Positions 8,979 through 17,590 of a stretch of 43,039 nt of DNA are shown one piece after another. A program made the position numbers and the translations under genes. The DNA lies in the IMG/VR virus record IMGVR_UViG_3300043410_000408, positions 1 through 43,039 of that record. The stretch is one strand, 5' to 3'. Source of the stretch: a virus. The notes below the pieces were generated by a model. It saw only the letters and a list, made by a program, of their open reading frames with translations. It had not been told where the DNA came from and did not search any database. Position 1 is the first letter of the stretch. Each line of letters opens with the position of its first letter.

Positions 8979-10567
8979 ACATGAGTTTTACTCCTGACGT
9001 GCCTAGCAATGCGCTTGGTGCTAATGAGTACAACTCTGGTTTGAATGTTGAGGCGGATGTCCGAGGAATTAAAAAAGTGGCTGGTGAACAAGCCATTCTT
9101 TCTGCCATTCCCGGCAATGTGTTTTATCTGGATGGTGGGTTTAGAGATCAAGCAACTTGGGTTTATATTGCTGCCACAACCCAAGGAAAGTGGTACATGA
9201 TTACCGCTTCTGGGATTACCAACATTACTCCCGGTGTTGGTGCTAACCCTAGTGCAGCTTTGTCTGGTTACACAAACGATACAAACATTGTTTCGGATTG
9301 GGTTGGTGGCGTATTTTTCATCAACGATACGCTTCGTGCGCCCATGTATTTCCGTCCAACAGACACTGAAATTCATCTCTACGATGCAGCTCCTGACTAT
9401 TTTGTTTGGAACTATGAATCAGGTCTTTCTCCTGCCGTCACGTCGGTAACTGCTGGTTTTGTTCGCAACTATTGTTCGCCAAACGTCGGCAACATTTTGG
9501 TGGCTGGCAACTTAACCAAGACTTATTCGACTGGCACAACAATCAATTACCCAACAACCATCCGTTGGTCACAAGCATTCGCTAACACTGGCGTCCCTGC
9601 AACTTGGTTGCCTACCTTAAACAACGTTGCCAACGAGCAAGAAGTTCCAGTGAGAGGGCCTATCATTGATGGATTCTTTTTGGGTGCGAATTTCTATGTG
9701 TGTTCTTATTGGGACACTGTTGTGCTTACTCCTATTGCTTATCAAAATAGTACTGCCCCAGTTTTTGGAGTGCGTCTATTTAATCAGGGCAGGGGTTTGA
9801 TGAACAACAACTGTTGGGTCAATGCTGATCAGACAGTTTATGGGATTGATGCTAGGGACATTTGGGTGTTTGATGGCTCATCATTCAATGGCCTTGGCAA
9901 CCAAAAAGTCCGTGATTACTTCTTTAAAAACCTAAATCCGACCTATCAAAGCCGGATGTATATGGTTAACAACACCAAGAAATATCAGATAGAAATCTAT
10001 TACCCAGACCTGAATTCAACTGGCTGGTGTAACAAGATGCTTTCTTGGCGTTATGACTTGCAAGTATGGAATCCTCCTAAAGACGTGCAAAACTCTTGCA
10101 TGGGCGCTGAAGGTCCTATTTACCAATCTGGCGCATTCAACCTTGCTTCAAGAACAATCGTCTATGCTCAAGGCAGCTTGAACAACAGCCAATTGATTCA
10201 GACTGGCATTGGTAACGGATTCAGTGGCAATCCTATTCATGCCGTATTTGAACGCACAAACATCCAACTTCAGACTGCTGACGGTCCTGTACCTTTTTTG
10301 TCCAAGAGCTACCTGCATCGTATGGCTCCAGAAGTGAGTGGGACTGGCTTATTGACTGTTACTGTTGGCGGAAGTGACTCTGTTGCTGCGCCTACAACGT
10401 ATGGTCAAGCTCAAACCATGAGTATTGTCAGTAGTACTCCTTGGGTTCCAACCAATCAAAACAAAGCCACTTTGCCAGCTTTGAAAATCGAATCTAACGA
10501 TTCCACAGACACTTGGAACGTCACAGCAATGAACTGGCAAGCCAAAATTGTTGAGGATTCTTTCTAA
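8942..10567 (+). CDS. Putative tail nozzle/hub protein
   Basis: The 541-residue protein has an N-terminus (RTPFLNMSFTPDVPSNALGA) of the type seen at the start of podovirus tail nozzle or stabilisation proteins. Repeated beta-rich blades follow, such as VFYLDGGFRDQATWVYIAAT, WVGGVFFINDTLRAPMYF and GIDARDIWVFDGSSFNGLGN, consistent with a beta-propeller. There is no signal peptide. Start ATG 8942 lies inside the glycosyltransferase gene, with CGGAAG just upstream; ATG 8981 is an alternative that would lose the conserved-looking RTP motif. It likely closes the short tail below the adaptor. Confidence 0.6.
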   Translation: MSEYTRIRTPFLNMSFTPDVPSNALGANEYNSGLNVEADVRGIKKVAGEQAILSAIPGNVFYLDGGFRDQATWVYIAATTQGKWYMITASGITNITPGVGANPSAALSGYTNDTNIVSDWVGGVFFINDTLRAPMYFRPTDTEIHLYDAAPDYFVWNYESGLSPAVTSVTAGFVRNYCSPNVGNILVAGNLTKTYSTGTTINYPTTIRWSQAFANTGVPATWLPTLNNVANEQEVPVRGPIIDGFFLGANFYVCSYWDTVVLTPIAYQNSTAPVFGVRLFNQGRGLMNNNCWVNADQTVYGIDARDIWVFDGSSFNGLGNQKVRDYFFKNLNPTYQSRMYMVNNTKKYQIEIYYPDLNSTGWCNKMLSWRYDLQVWNPPKDVQNSCMGAEGPIYQSGAFNLASRTIVYAQGSLNNSQLIQTGIGNGFSGNPIHAVFERTNIQLQTADGPVPFLSKSYLHRMAPEVSGTGLLTVTVGGSDSVAAPTTYGQAQTMSIVSSTPWVPTNQNKATLPALKIESNDSTDTWNVTAMNWQAKIVEDSF

Positions 10568-11892
10568 TGTCCACAACCTTTTTTCTTGATTCAAATCCTA
10601 GTCCAGATCAAGTAGCAGGTGCTGTTAACTATCTGTTGGCAAACTTGTCTTCAACTACGTCGTCAAATCAAGGGACTGGACAAATCATTGATGCAGGTGG
10701 TCAGATTGTTGGTTATCTGTACAAATACATCCAAATCAAATACGCCCAGAGCTTTGATGGAACTGTTGGATTTGCCAATGTTCCCACTGGAGCTACGTAT
10801 TACGGCATCAGAAACTCTGATTCATCAACTGAATCAACCAATCCTGCTGACTACATTTGGACTCAAGTTACGGGCGGTTTTGGATCGACAAACAGTCTGT
10901 GGTATTTGACGACTGGATCACGTTCTATCCAGTTCCAAGTTGCCAGCTTGCAACCAAATACGGGATGGGTTGTTGACCCCGGCACAGCAATTGATTTGGA
11001 CGTGATTACAGCGGCTCCAGCAAGCCCAACGACATTTGTTGTTATCAGGATAGCCAATAGCTCTGCTGCCCCTACAAACGCCGAAGTTTTGTCTGCAATT
11101 GGTCGTCTGCCTTTGTATGGCGATCTTTGTACGGTTAACTACGACAGTGGTTTGTATTCGATTCAATACAAATACACCAGCGGATGGGCTATCTTTCAAA
11201 GTTATATTACCAGTGACGTGATTGTTGCTGGCAGTATCACTGGAGCTAGCATTGCCGCAAATACTATTACCGGAACAAATATTGCTGCTGGAACTATTAC
11301 TGCCACTCAAATTGCTGCAAATAGTATTACAGTAAATGAAATTAATAACGTTTCAACGGGTCAAATTATTGCTGGCAGTTTTAATTTGGCTGTGATTACT
11401 TCTTCAACTTCATGGACTGTACCTCCATACGTTTACAAAATTAAAGTTACTTTAATTGGTGGCGGTGGTGGCGGCGCTGGGGCTGATTCTTCATATAACA
11501 CTGCTGGCGGTGGTGGTGGAGCAGGCCTGATTAAATTTTTCTCTGTCACGCCCGGTGATGTATATACGATAACTATCGGCAATGGTGGCGGTGGTGGAAG
11601 TTCAGGACAAGCAAGTCAAATCAAACTTGGATCAACTGTTATTTGTACTGCTGGTGGCGGATCTGGAGGGTATGTAACTTCTTCTGCTATTCCCGGAACA
11701 GGTGGAACAGCAACTGGCGGCGACATTAACATCACTGGAAGTACAGGTATTTATGGTTATGGCAACGGTGGCGCTGCTGCATTTATTGGCACTTTTGTTG
11801 GTCAATCTCAAAATGCTTCCCCAAACTCTGGTGGTGGTGGTGGCGGATTGAGCGCATCAGGCGGCTCTGGCCTTTGTCTAATTGAATATTAA
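10567..11892 (+). CDS. Tail fibre/adhesin with glycine-rich receptor-binding tip
   Basis: This 441-residue protein is coupled to the nozzle-like gene by TAATG. Residues 1-215 look like a virion-attachment beta domain. Residues about 225-262 have short repeats (ASIAANTITG, TNIAAGTITA, TQIAANSITV) suggesting a triple-stranded stalk. From about residue 297 to the end there are several runs of five or six glycines separated by short loops (IGGGGGGAGADSS, GGGGGAGLIKFF, IGNGGGGGSSGQ). This pattern is reminiscent of the polyglycine sandwich tips of T-even adhesins (gp38 type), where loops between glycine helices contact the receptor. The structural analogy is inference. Confidence 0.7.
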   Translation: MSTTFFLDSNPSPDQVAGAVNYLLANLSSTTSSNQGTGQIIDAGGQIVGYLYKYIQIKYAQSFDGTVGFANVPTGATYYGIRNSDSSTESTNPADYIWTQVTGGFGSTNSLWYLTTGSRSIQFQVASLQPNTGWVVDPGTAIDLDVITAAPASPTTFVVIRIANSSAAPTNAEVLSAIGRLPLYGDLCTVNYDSGLYSIQYKYTSGWAIFQSYITSDVIVAGSITGASIAANTITGTNIAAGTITATQIAANSITVNEINNVSTGQIIAGSFNLAVITSSTSWTVPPYVYKIKVTLIGGGGGGAGADSSYNTAGGGGGAGLIKFFSVTPGDVYTITIGNGGGGGSSGQASQIKLGSTVICTAGGGSGGYVTSSAIPGTGGTATGGDINITGSTGIYGYGNGGAAAFIGTFVGQSQNASPNSGGGGGGLSASGGSGLCLIEY

Positions 11893-11901
11893 GGATAAAT
11901 C

Positions 11902-12213
11902 ATGGGAATGGCTTCACAAGTAGCTGCTCAAGCAACGCAACAAGCTGTACAAAACACGCCTCAACCTGCGTCACAGCCTGTTAACCAACCTCAATACCAA
12001 CAAACCTTTCAGCCATCAGGAAAAGGGTTTGCTCCATCTATTCAAGCCAATCAAACAAGCATGTCTGGCAACAAAATAACTAACTCAGCTACGTCCGGAC
12101 AGCCTCAAATTGGAGCTCCAAATCAGTACTCCAATACTGTCGGACAATGGGATAATACTCAGCAACAACCTCATTGGCCCCAATTGTTTGGCGGCAAATC
12201 GAAAGGAGCCTAA
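11902..12213 (+). CDS. Small Gln/Pro-rich protein, function unknown
   Basis: The protein has 103 residues and is low-complexity, dominated by Gln, Pro, Ser, Asn and Ala, with an N-terminal amphipathic stretch (ASQVAAQATQQAVQ). It has no cysteine and no membrane segment. It begins the run of disordered proteins between the adhesin and lysis genes, a place where podoviruses encode proteins packed in the capsid and ejected with the DNA. A direct function cannot be assigned. Confidence 0.65.
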   Translation: MGMASQVAAQATQQAVQNTPQPASQPVNQPQYQQTFQPSGKGFAPSIQANQTSMSGNKITNSATSGQPQIGAPNQYSNTVGQWDNTQQQPHWPQLFGGKSKGA

Positions 12214-12215
12214 AC

Positions 12216-12941
12216 ATGGGCGGCGGAAAATCATCAGGCAATCAAAGCAATCAGGTGCAAATGACGCCTGAACAAACACAGGCATTACAAGCACAAACCA
12301 ACTTTCTGACAGGCACGGCATTCCCTGCTTACCAAAATACGGTTGCTGGTGCTGGTAACGTTTACAACCAAGTTGCTCCTAACGTTCAATCTGCTGCTAA
12401 TACAGCTCAAGGTTTATCTACTGGTGCAGCAGGTGCAGAAGCTTTGTCTGGCCTGACAAGTCTTGCACAAGGACAACAAGGTCTGTCTTCTGTATTTAGC
12501 CCTCAATACGAACAACAACAAGTCCAAGCTGCTCTTGAGCCAGCTATGGAATCTGCCCGTGAAGCTGTTGGCGGTCAAAATGCTGCTTATGGCGCTGCTG
12601 GTGAACTTGGATCTTCTCGTGCCGCTTTGGCTAACGCCAACTTGAATAGCTTGAATACTCAACGTTTGGGAACAATTGCTGCACAAACACAGCAAGGTAT
12701 TGAGGCCAATCGCTTGGCGGCCTCTCAAGCTTTGTACGGTGGCGGCACATCAAATTTGCAAAACGCTCAAGCATCTGCTGGCAACGCAATTACTGCTGCT
12801 ACAGCACCTCAAAATGCGTATGGCAATTATGCTTCTGTGATTTTTGGCATTCCCCAAGGAAACACAACCCCCAACTTTTCTGGCACTCAAAGTTCGACTG
12901 GATCGAATTCAAGTTCTGGCAAAGGTTTCAAACTTTCTTAA
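12216..12941 (+). CDS. Putative internal virion / ejection protein
   Basis: The 241-residue protein starts MGGGKSSGN and continues with long Ala/Gln-rich helices (QTQALQAQTNFLTG, QVQAALEPAMESAREAVGG). It includes the motif GELGSSRAALANANL, followed by a helix ending near EANRLAASQALYGG. An MGGGKSS start with a GSSR-containing helical body is what I recognise from phage proteins annotated as DNA ejection or internal proteins. ATG 12216 follows AAAGGAG; the frame is open further upstream, but that overlaps the previous gene. It is likely packaged in the head. Confidence 0.55.
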   Translation: MGGGKSSGNQSNQVQMTPEQTQALQAQTNFLTGTAFPAYQNTVAGAGNVYNQVAPNVQSAANTAQGLSTGAAGAEALSGLTSLAQGQQGLSSVFSPQYEQQQVQAALEPAMESAREAVGGQNAAYGAAGELGSSRAALANANLNSLNTQRLGTIAAQTQQGIEANRLAASQALYGGGTSNLQNAQASAGNAITAATAPQNAYGNYASVIFGIPQGNTTPNFSGTQSSTGSNSSSGKGFKLS

Positions 12942-12950
12942 GGAATTGAA

Positions 12951-13274
12951 ATGGCATCAGCTTTTCAATTTGGTTATGGCAATCCAGACAATTATTCTGA
13001 TTGGGCTGGATATGCTGGCTTAGATCGCAAAACTGGCGATTTTGGCGCTGTTCCTCCATCTACTGCTCCAGTTCAGCCTCCTGCGACTTCTGTTGGCGAG
13101 TTGTACCAACAAAAAGTTGCTGCGCCTATGGCTGCTGGAATTGGTAAAGTTCAATCGGCAATGAATAGTGCAAAAAATTCATTCAATCAATTAAGTCAAG
13201 GAAATGTTGTTGGCGCTGTGACTGGAGCACAAGCTGGCGAAGATTCATTTCTTAATCGACTTGAGGAACAATAA
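12951..13274 (+). CDS. Small virion-region protein, function unknown
   Basis: The product has 107 residues. The first part is Tyr/Gly-rich (FQFGYGNPDNYSDWAGYAGL), the middle is Pro-rich, and the C-terminal half is helical with GIGKVQSAMNSAKNSFNQL and a Gly/Val patch. ATG 12951 follows AAGGAA. It lies between two putative ejection proteins and reads in the same low-complexity style, so it may belong to the same particle. No family recognised. Confidence 0.6.
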   Translation: MASAFQFGYGNPDNYSDWAGYAGLDRKTGDFGAVPPSTAPVQPPATSVGELYQQKVAAPMAAGIGKVQSAMNSAKNSFNQLSQGNVVGAVTGAQAGEDSFLNRLEEQ

Positions 13275-13283
13275 GGAATAAAC

Positions 13284-14771
13284 ATGGCAGAACAAGTTGG
13301 TGTTGCTCCACCTGAAGAAGCTAAATTAACTGAATCCGTAACACCTGCTCCTGCCGGACAAGCTGGCGTTGCTAATGTTGGCCTTAATTACGATCCTCGT
13401 TTTAAACAAATTGCTGTTGACACACATGCTTCAACTCCTGAAGCTCGTGTTCGCCTTGCTGAAAATGTAAGCAAGCAAGCTGAAGAAACAAAAGATTTCC
13501 ATCCAAATGCTCAAATGGATGCTGGAAAAATGTTTATCAGTTTGCTCCAAGGAAAAATTGGAGAAGCTTATAAATGGTACAACGGTGGCGGCGTAAAACA
13601 AGATGAAGCCCGTGATATGAACGGCAACTTGTATTACAAAGAACAAAATGAACGTGGGTTCAATGGTCGAATTCTTGATCGTCATGGCAAAGTTTTGTCA
13701 GAAGATCAAATGAAAGAATTGGAAGCTCGTGGTGGCGTGTTTACTGACACGGATCAAAAAGCTTTGAAAACTTTGCCTTGGATCAATGGGCAAACCAATT
13801 CAACATTGATTAACAGCGGATTGGCTAACCAATTCGGTACAACCGTTAACAATGCTTACAACGCTGCACGTATTGCTTCTACGGCAAACAAAAACATTGA
13901 CGAACAAGTTTCGTTGATCAAATCCAATTCAAAACTTTATAACCATATTGCCAGCCTTCCTGCTGAACAACGATCACGTTTGCTTGGTTTGACACAAGCC
14001 TACATGACGTCAGGAACAACTGCTAATGCAACTTCTGGGGCTAAAGGTTCTGTTAATACTGGCAACCAAAACACAGCCACTAATAGCGCAAACGTTGGTG
14101 GAAAAGTTGGAGGCGGTGTTGGTGGTGAAGGTGAAGGCGGACAAGCTGCTATTCCCGGCATTAAAGGTGGAATTTCTGCTGGAGCAGGATCTTCCAACAC
14201 ATCAGGAACAACTGGTGGCGTAAACGTTTCTCAAGAAAATGCCAACACAACTGGCACTTCTAATACCAATCAAGTTCAAGCTAACCAGCGCAATTTGATT
14301 GAAAAAGAAATGCAACAGATCCTTGGTGGTCCTGATGAATTTAAAAACTGGATGCGTGTTAATGCTTTGAATGCTGAAAACGAAGCAAACATGAAACAGA
14401 TTCCTTTGAGTGCTTTGCCACCCGGTGCTGTTGATCTTGCCAAGATTGATCCTGCACTAACTGGACCTGAAAAAATGTTGGCTACATTGGATGCACAACG
14501 TCATAACAATGCTTTGTTGGCTGCTCGTAATGAATTCTTGTACAAAGCTGCACGTGATCAATTGCATTCTGGCAAAAGTTACGATGTTGAATCGTTGGAT
14601 AAAGAATTTGTTAATACTGACATTTACAAAGCTTTGCAAAACAGATTTGAACATTCTCAATCATTGGCAAAAGATTCCAAATATCAACCACAATTCAATG
14701 AAGGTGACTTGTGGTCTGACAATGCCAATAACATTTTGGTTCGCCGCAATGGCAAATGGGAGAAAAGATAA
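13284..14771 (+). CDS. Putative internal virion protein
   Basis: The protein has 495 residues. An acidic, Ala/Pro-rich start is followed by a folded-looking region (residues about 30-230). That region includes MFISLLQGKIGEAYKWYNGG and then YKEQNERGFNGRILDRHGK. A disordered Gly/Asn/Thr/Ser linker spans about 240-335, and helices follow to the end. The GKIGEAYKWYNGG segment resembles a membrane-active or lytic helix but carries no recognised catalytic motif. ATG 13284 follows AAGGAATAA. Its place between the adhesin and lysis genes suggests an ejected internal protein. Function is inferred from context only. Confidence 0.5.
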   Translation: MAEQVGVAPPEEAKLTESVTPAPAGQAGVANVGLNYDPRFKQIAVDTHASTPEARVRLAENVSKQAEETKDFHPNAQMDAGKMFISLLQGKIGEAYKWYNGGGVKQDEARDMNGNLYYKEQNERGFNGRILDRHGKVLSEDQMKELEARGGVFTDTDQKALKTLPWINGQTNSTLINSGLANQFGTTVNNAYNAARIASTANKNIDEQVSLIKSNSKLYNHIASLPAEQRSRLLGLTQAYMTSGTTANATSGAKGSVNTGNQNTATNSANVGGKVGGGVGGEGEGGQAAIPGIKGGISAGAGSSNTSGTTGGVNVSQENANTTGTSNTNQVQANQRNLIEKEMQQILGGPDEFKNWMRVNALNAENEANMKQIPLSALPPGAVDLAKIDPALTGPEKMLATLDAQRHNNALLAARNEFLYKAARDQLHSGKSYDVESLDKEFVNTDIYKALQNRFEHSQSLAKDSKYQPQFNEGDLWSDNANNILVRRNGKWEKR

Positions 14772-15829
14772 TGGATGAAGCAGAGAAAAGGCTATTGTTT
14801 GGCAGTTTGGCAACGCCAGAACCTCAACAAGTTGTTCCTGCTCAACCTGCTGTTCAACCCCAACAACCTGTTGTTACTCAACAAACGCCTCAACCACGTC
14901 CACCAATTGTTACGCAACCCACTCAGCAAACTCAAACGCCTGATGTTGCAACATTGGCTCAACAAGCAGCCTCTGCTCAACAACAATTAAATGCAACTAC
15001 GCCTCCTACTGTTGCTCCTTCTGCTGTTAATTCTCTTGGAAACAACATTGGAGATGCAAATTTTTGGAACGCGGCAGGCGCTTTAGGTGGCATTCTTGGA
15101 ACTGCTGCTTTAGCTAATCAATTGTTTACCAGAATTGGTTCATCTGTTAACGGTCAAGAGCAAGTTACTCATGGTCGTGTTGAGCCGACAATGAACCAAA
15201 CTCAACCACAAGCTCCAGCCAATACTGGATTTAATGAGCCAACTGGTCAACAAATTTCCAATCCAGTTGAATCAACAACTGAAGAACAGCTAGTTAATAA
15301 ACGAGTTGAAGAAGTAAAAGCAGAAACTAAAAAGCCATTTGCTCCTGCAACATCGCCTAAAGCTACGGCTCAAGATGTTGAGATGGTTGTCAAATCTGAA
15401 GCTAACAAACAATCTAAAGCTCAACCTGTTAAGCCTCCATCAAAAGTTAATGAACGCGCTCATTGGCCTGAAGGATGGACTCGTGGAGGAATGGGTTGGC
15501 TTGTTAATCAATACGACATTGATGGCGCTAAAGCTTATATTGATGAGCACAATAATGGAAAACCATTTTTAAGCCATGAAGAAGCATTAAAGAATGTCGA
15601 AAAAACACAAATGCGTCCAATCTATAACGAAATTCCAAAAGAAGTTCGTAAATCTCGTGGTATTGCTCCAAATCCTCAATACAAAACTGGAAGCAAACCT
15701 TTGATGGGTAACGCAATTGTTCCTCCTGAACAACAAGTTTCATCTCATCATGGAATGGTTGCACCTCATAGTGTTGTTTTAAATCCTATGAATGTGTTTG
15801 AAGGTATCAACAAAGCTAAAGAAGATTAA
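14771..15829 (+). CDS. Pro/Gln-rich internal virion-type protein with one hydrophobic stretch
   Basis: The product is 352 residues when started at ATG 14771, which overlaps the previous stop as TAATG and has GGAG nine bases upstream; ATG 14756 would lie inside the preceding gene. Residues 17-90 are almost entirely Pro, Gln, Val and Thr. At about 105-125 there is a Gly/Ala/Leu stretch (NAAGALGGILGTAALANQLF) that could insert into a membrane. The C-terminal 140 residues look folded (PEGWTRGGMGWLVNQYDIDG). A disordered chain plus a membrane-active segment fits a DNA-ejection protein. Confidence 0.5.
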   Translation: MDEAEKRLLFGSLATPEPQQVVPAQPAVQPQQPVVTQQTPQPRPPIVTQPTQQTQTPDVATLAQQAASAQQQLNATTPPTVAPSAVNSLGNNIGDANFWNAAGALGGILGTAALANQLFTRIGSSVNGQEQVTHGRVEPTMNQTQPQAPANTGFNEPTGQQISNPVESTTEEQLVNKRVEEVKAETKKPFAPATSPKATAQDVEMVVKSEANKQSKAQPVKPPSKVNERAHWPEGWTRGGMGWLVNQYDIDGAKAYIDEHNNGKPFLSHEEALKNVEKTQMRPIYNEIPKEVRKSRGIAPNPQYKTGSKPLMGNAIVPPEQQVSSHHGMVAPHSVVLNPMNVFEGINKAKED

Positions 15830-15831
15830 TC

Positions 15832-16056
15832 ATGGAAGACGTAACTCACAAAGAAATTTATGACAGACTGATTGCTGTTGAAGGAAAAGTCGATTCTATT
15901 GATACCAATACAAAAGGTCTTGTCGAAGCTTTTAATAGCTTACAAGGTGCTTTCAAAGTACTTGGTTGGATTGGGTCTGCTGCCAAACCTATTCTTTGGG
16001 TAGCTGGCGCTTTTACTGCTGCTTCATTGTTCTGGGCGCAATTCATCAAGAAGTGA
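15832..16056 (+). CDS. XhlA-like small membrane protein of the lysis module
   Basis: The 74-residue protein has an N-terminal amphipathic coiled helix (HKEIYDRLIAVEGKVDSIDTNTK) followed by a hydrophobic helix near the C-terminus (KPILWVAGAFTAASLFWAQF) and two terminal lysines. This layout is that of XhlA-type haemolysin/holin-associated proteins found beside phage lysis genes. It starts two bases after the preceding stop. It may contribute to membrane permeabilisation, or be a virion protein. Confidence 0.55.
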   Translation: MEDVTHKEIYDRLIAVEGKVDSIDTNTKGLVEAFNSLQGAFKVLGWIGSAAKPILWVAGAFTAASLFWAQFIKK

Positions 16057-16087
16057 GTAAATCATTGACCCAATCAGTCTCTTGCTT

Positions 16088-16828
16088 ATGGCACAAAGCG
16101 CAGTCAGTGCGATCCGTACTGGCTGTCAAATGCTTTCTGAAGGCAAAGCAGAGATTGATAAATTCAAGAAACAAGTTGAAGGCGGTGTAAAAGATGCTAA
16201 AGCGATATATGCCGAAGTCAAAGGTGTCTGGGGTTGGGTCAAAGGGCTATTTGGCATGGCACAGAGAGCGCCTGCTTCAACGCCTAATGTTCAGAAACCT
16301 GTTTCAGAAACTGTAAAACAAACAACAAAACGCCAACCTGAACCAGAACTAAGTTACGAGGAATACAAAGCCAAAGCAGTTCACGAAATTTTTGAACAGT
16401 TGAAGATCTACTTTGATGTTCAAAGGCAATTGAAAGAGCATTGTCTAGAGCTTGAATCTCAAAGTAGCACAACTGACAAGGTGGCAGACAACGCCATAGA
16501 TCTGATTGAGATCCGTTGGCAAATGAGAGAGATGACTGTTCAGGTCAGGGAAGCTATGTCATGGACTCCTGAGAGTCTTGGGTTGCAAGATTTGTATCGC
16601 CAGTTCTTGCAGACCTATGATGACATATTGGAACAACAAGAGTTTGCTCGTCAACTCAAACGCAAGCAGGAAGTGGATGCAAAATGGCGACGGGAGCTCC
16701 TCAAAAATCACAGAATAGATCGGGCAGTCCAAGTGGGTACAGTTCTAATTCTGGTTCTGTGGACGTGGGGCTTTCTGCTGTCGCTCAGATGGCTAGAGAT
16801 GACACGAGATGGTTTGTGGTTGGAGTAG
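16088..16828 (+). CDS. Membrane-anchored coiled-coil protein, function unknown; start uncertain
   Basis: From ATG 16088 the protein is 246 residues. It has an N-terminal helical region (SAVSAIRTGCQMLSEGKAEI), a hydrophobic GVWGWVKGLFGMAQ segment, a Pro/Thr/Gln linker, a long charged coiled coil (about 100-205), and a C-terminal membrane helix (VQVGTVLILVLWTWGFLLSL). ATG 16088 has no ribosome-binding site. The same frame extends back without a stop to 16061, and an ATT at 16064 with GTGAG six bases upstream would add IDPISLLL-type residues. That N-terminus is what I recall in related phage proteins, so a rare AUU start is possible. It overlaps the next gene by 145 bases. Confidence 0.65.
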   Translation: MAQSAVSAIRTGCQMLSEGKAEIDKFKKQVEGGVKDAKAIYAEVKGVWGWVKGLFGMAQRAPASTPNVQKPVSETVKQTTKRQPEPELSYEEYKAKAVHEIFEQLKIYFDVQRQLKEHCLELESQSSTTDKVADNAIDLIEIRWQMREMTVQVREAMSWTPESLGLQDLYRQFLQTYDDILEQQEFARQLKRKQEVDAKWRRELLKNHRIDRAVQVGTVLILVLWTWGFLLSLRWLEMTRDGLWLE

Positions 16829-17001
16829 TTGTTTTGGCTTTGGTGGTGATGTTGGCTTTGCCGATCACTGTGTTGTTGGTGATTGATGACTTGAAGATGA
16901 AAGCTGAGTTGCGGTATGAAATACACGAGCTCAAAAAACTGAAAAGGGAATTGCATGAAAAAGCTGCTGCTTCTAAGTCTGCTGATTCTGACGGCATGTG
17001 A
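16684..17001 (+). CDS. Small membrane protein deeply overlapping the previous gene
   Basis: The 105-residue protein has a Ser/Gly-rich N-terminus, then ARDDTRWF, a long hydrophobic helix (VVGVVVLALVVMLALPITVL) at about 45-66, and a basic coiled tail (KMKAELRYEIHELKKLKREL). It is read in a different frame from the previous gene for its first 145 bases. An inner ATG at 16789 would reduce that overlap and keep the membrane helix. One transmembrane segment with a charged coiled tail in a lysis cassette suggests a holin-associated or antiholin-type role, which is inference. Confidence 0.6.
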   Translation: MATGAPQKSQNRSGSPSGYSSNSGSVDVGLSAVAQMARDDTRWFVVGVVVLALVVMLALPITVLLVIDDLKMKAELRYEIHELKKLKRELHEKAAASKSADSDGM

Positions 17002-17191
17002 AGACCGTTATCGGTACACCTGTCAAGACCCTAATCATTTTGGTGATGCCCAATGTCAAAAACCTGCGTGTGAGTTTACGCAGACTTGTCCTGAGTATCT
17101 TGTAGCACCTATCTTGGAGAAGAAAATTGAAGGAATTAATGCTCAAGTGGCTGGAACTCCAGCTCAACAAACCGCCTCGAACTGCCGATGA
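16955..17191 (+). CDS. Small cysteine-rich lipoprotein
   Basis: The 78-residue protein begins with a clean lipoprotein signal (MKKLLLLSLLILTAC), giving a predicted lipidated Cys15. The mature part is Cys- and Pro-containing (YTCQDPNHFGDAQCQKPAC) and ends in a short helix. It overlaps the previous gene by 47 bases and the next by 53, each in another frame. The lipobox is read directly; localisation in the cell envelope follows from it. It differs from the nested Rz1 found 800 bases downstream, so it is probably not the spanin partner. It could be a superinfection-exclusion or accessory lysis lipoprotein. Confidence 0.75.
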   Translation: MKKLLLLSLLILTACEDRYRYTCQDPNHFGDAQCQKPACEFTQTCPEYLVAPILEKKIEGINAQVAGTPAQQTASNCR

Positions 17192-17588
17192 ACTAGAAGC
17201 CCAAACAAGGGCTTTTGTCATTCGTATCGTCACGTGGATTTTGTTTTTCATTGTGATTGCTTTGATTTATTCGGTGACGTTTGTCACTCAACCAATCAAG
17301 GCTATGGCTCCGATTGACCAAGCTTACACAAAGATGCTGAACGACATTGTTCTGCTGATTGTGGGTGGCATTGGCGGGATTATGACCAAAGGTGCTGTGA
17401 CAGAAGCAACCAACATGATGACGGCGGCTAAAAACAATGCGCCAGCTTATGTTGCTCCTCCTGTTCAGACCATACAGATTGACGGCGGTTGGCAGCCTCC
17501 TCCGGCTCCAAAAACACCTGCTCATTACTTAGAGCCAGATGAAGACCGTGAGGCGATTGCCGCTGCCCGTCAAACTCTTAAGGACTGA
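17139..17588 (+). CDS. Putative holin-like protein with two membrane helices
   Basis: From ATG 17139 (GAAGGA five bases upstream) the protein is 149 residues; the TTG at 17127 is a weaker start. Two hydrophobic segments are visible: FVIRIVTWILFFIVIALIYS at about 25-50 and MLNDIVLLIVGGIGGIMTKG at about 70-90. A Pro-rich cytoplasmic tail with an acidic end follows. Two helices plus a charged tail directly before Rz fit a class II-type holin, although the tail is long for one. It overlaps the lipoprotein gene by 53 bases. Confidence 0.5.
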   Translation: MLKWLELQLNKPPRTADELEAQTRAFVIRIVTWILFFIVIALIYSVTFVTQPIKAMAPIDQAYTKMLNDIVLLIVGGIGGIMTKGAVTEATNMMTAAKNNAPAYVAPPVQTIQIDGGWQPPPAPKTPAHYLEPDEDREAIAAARQTLKD

Positions 17589-17590
17589 TC

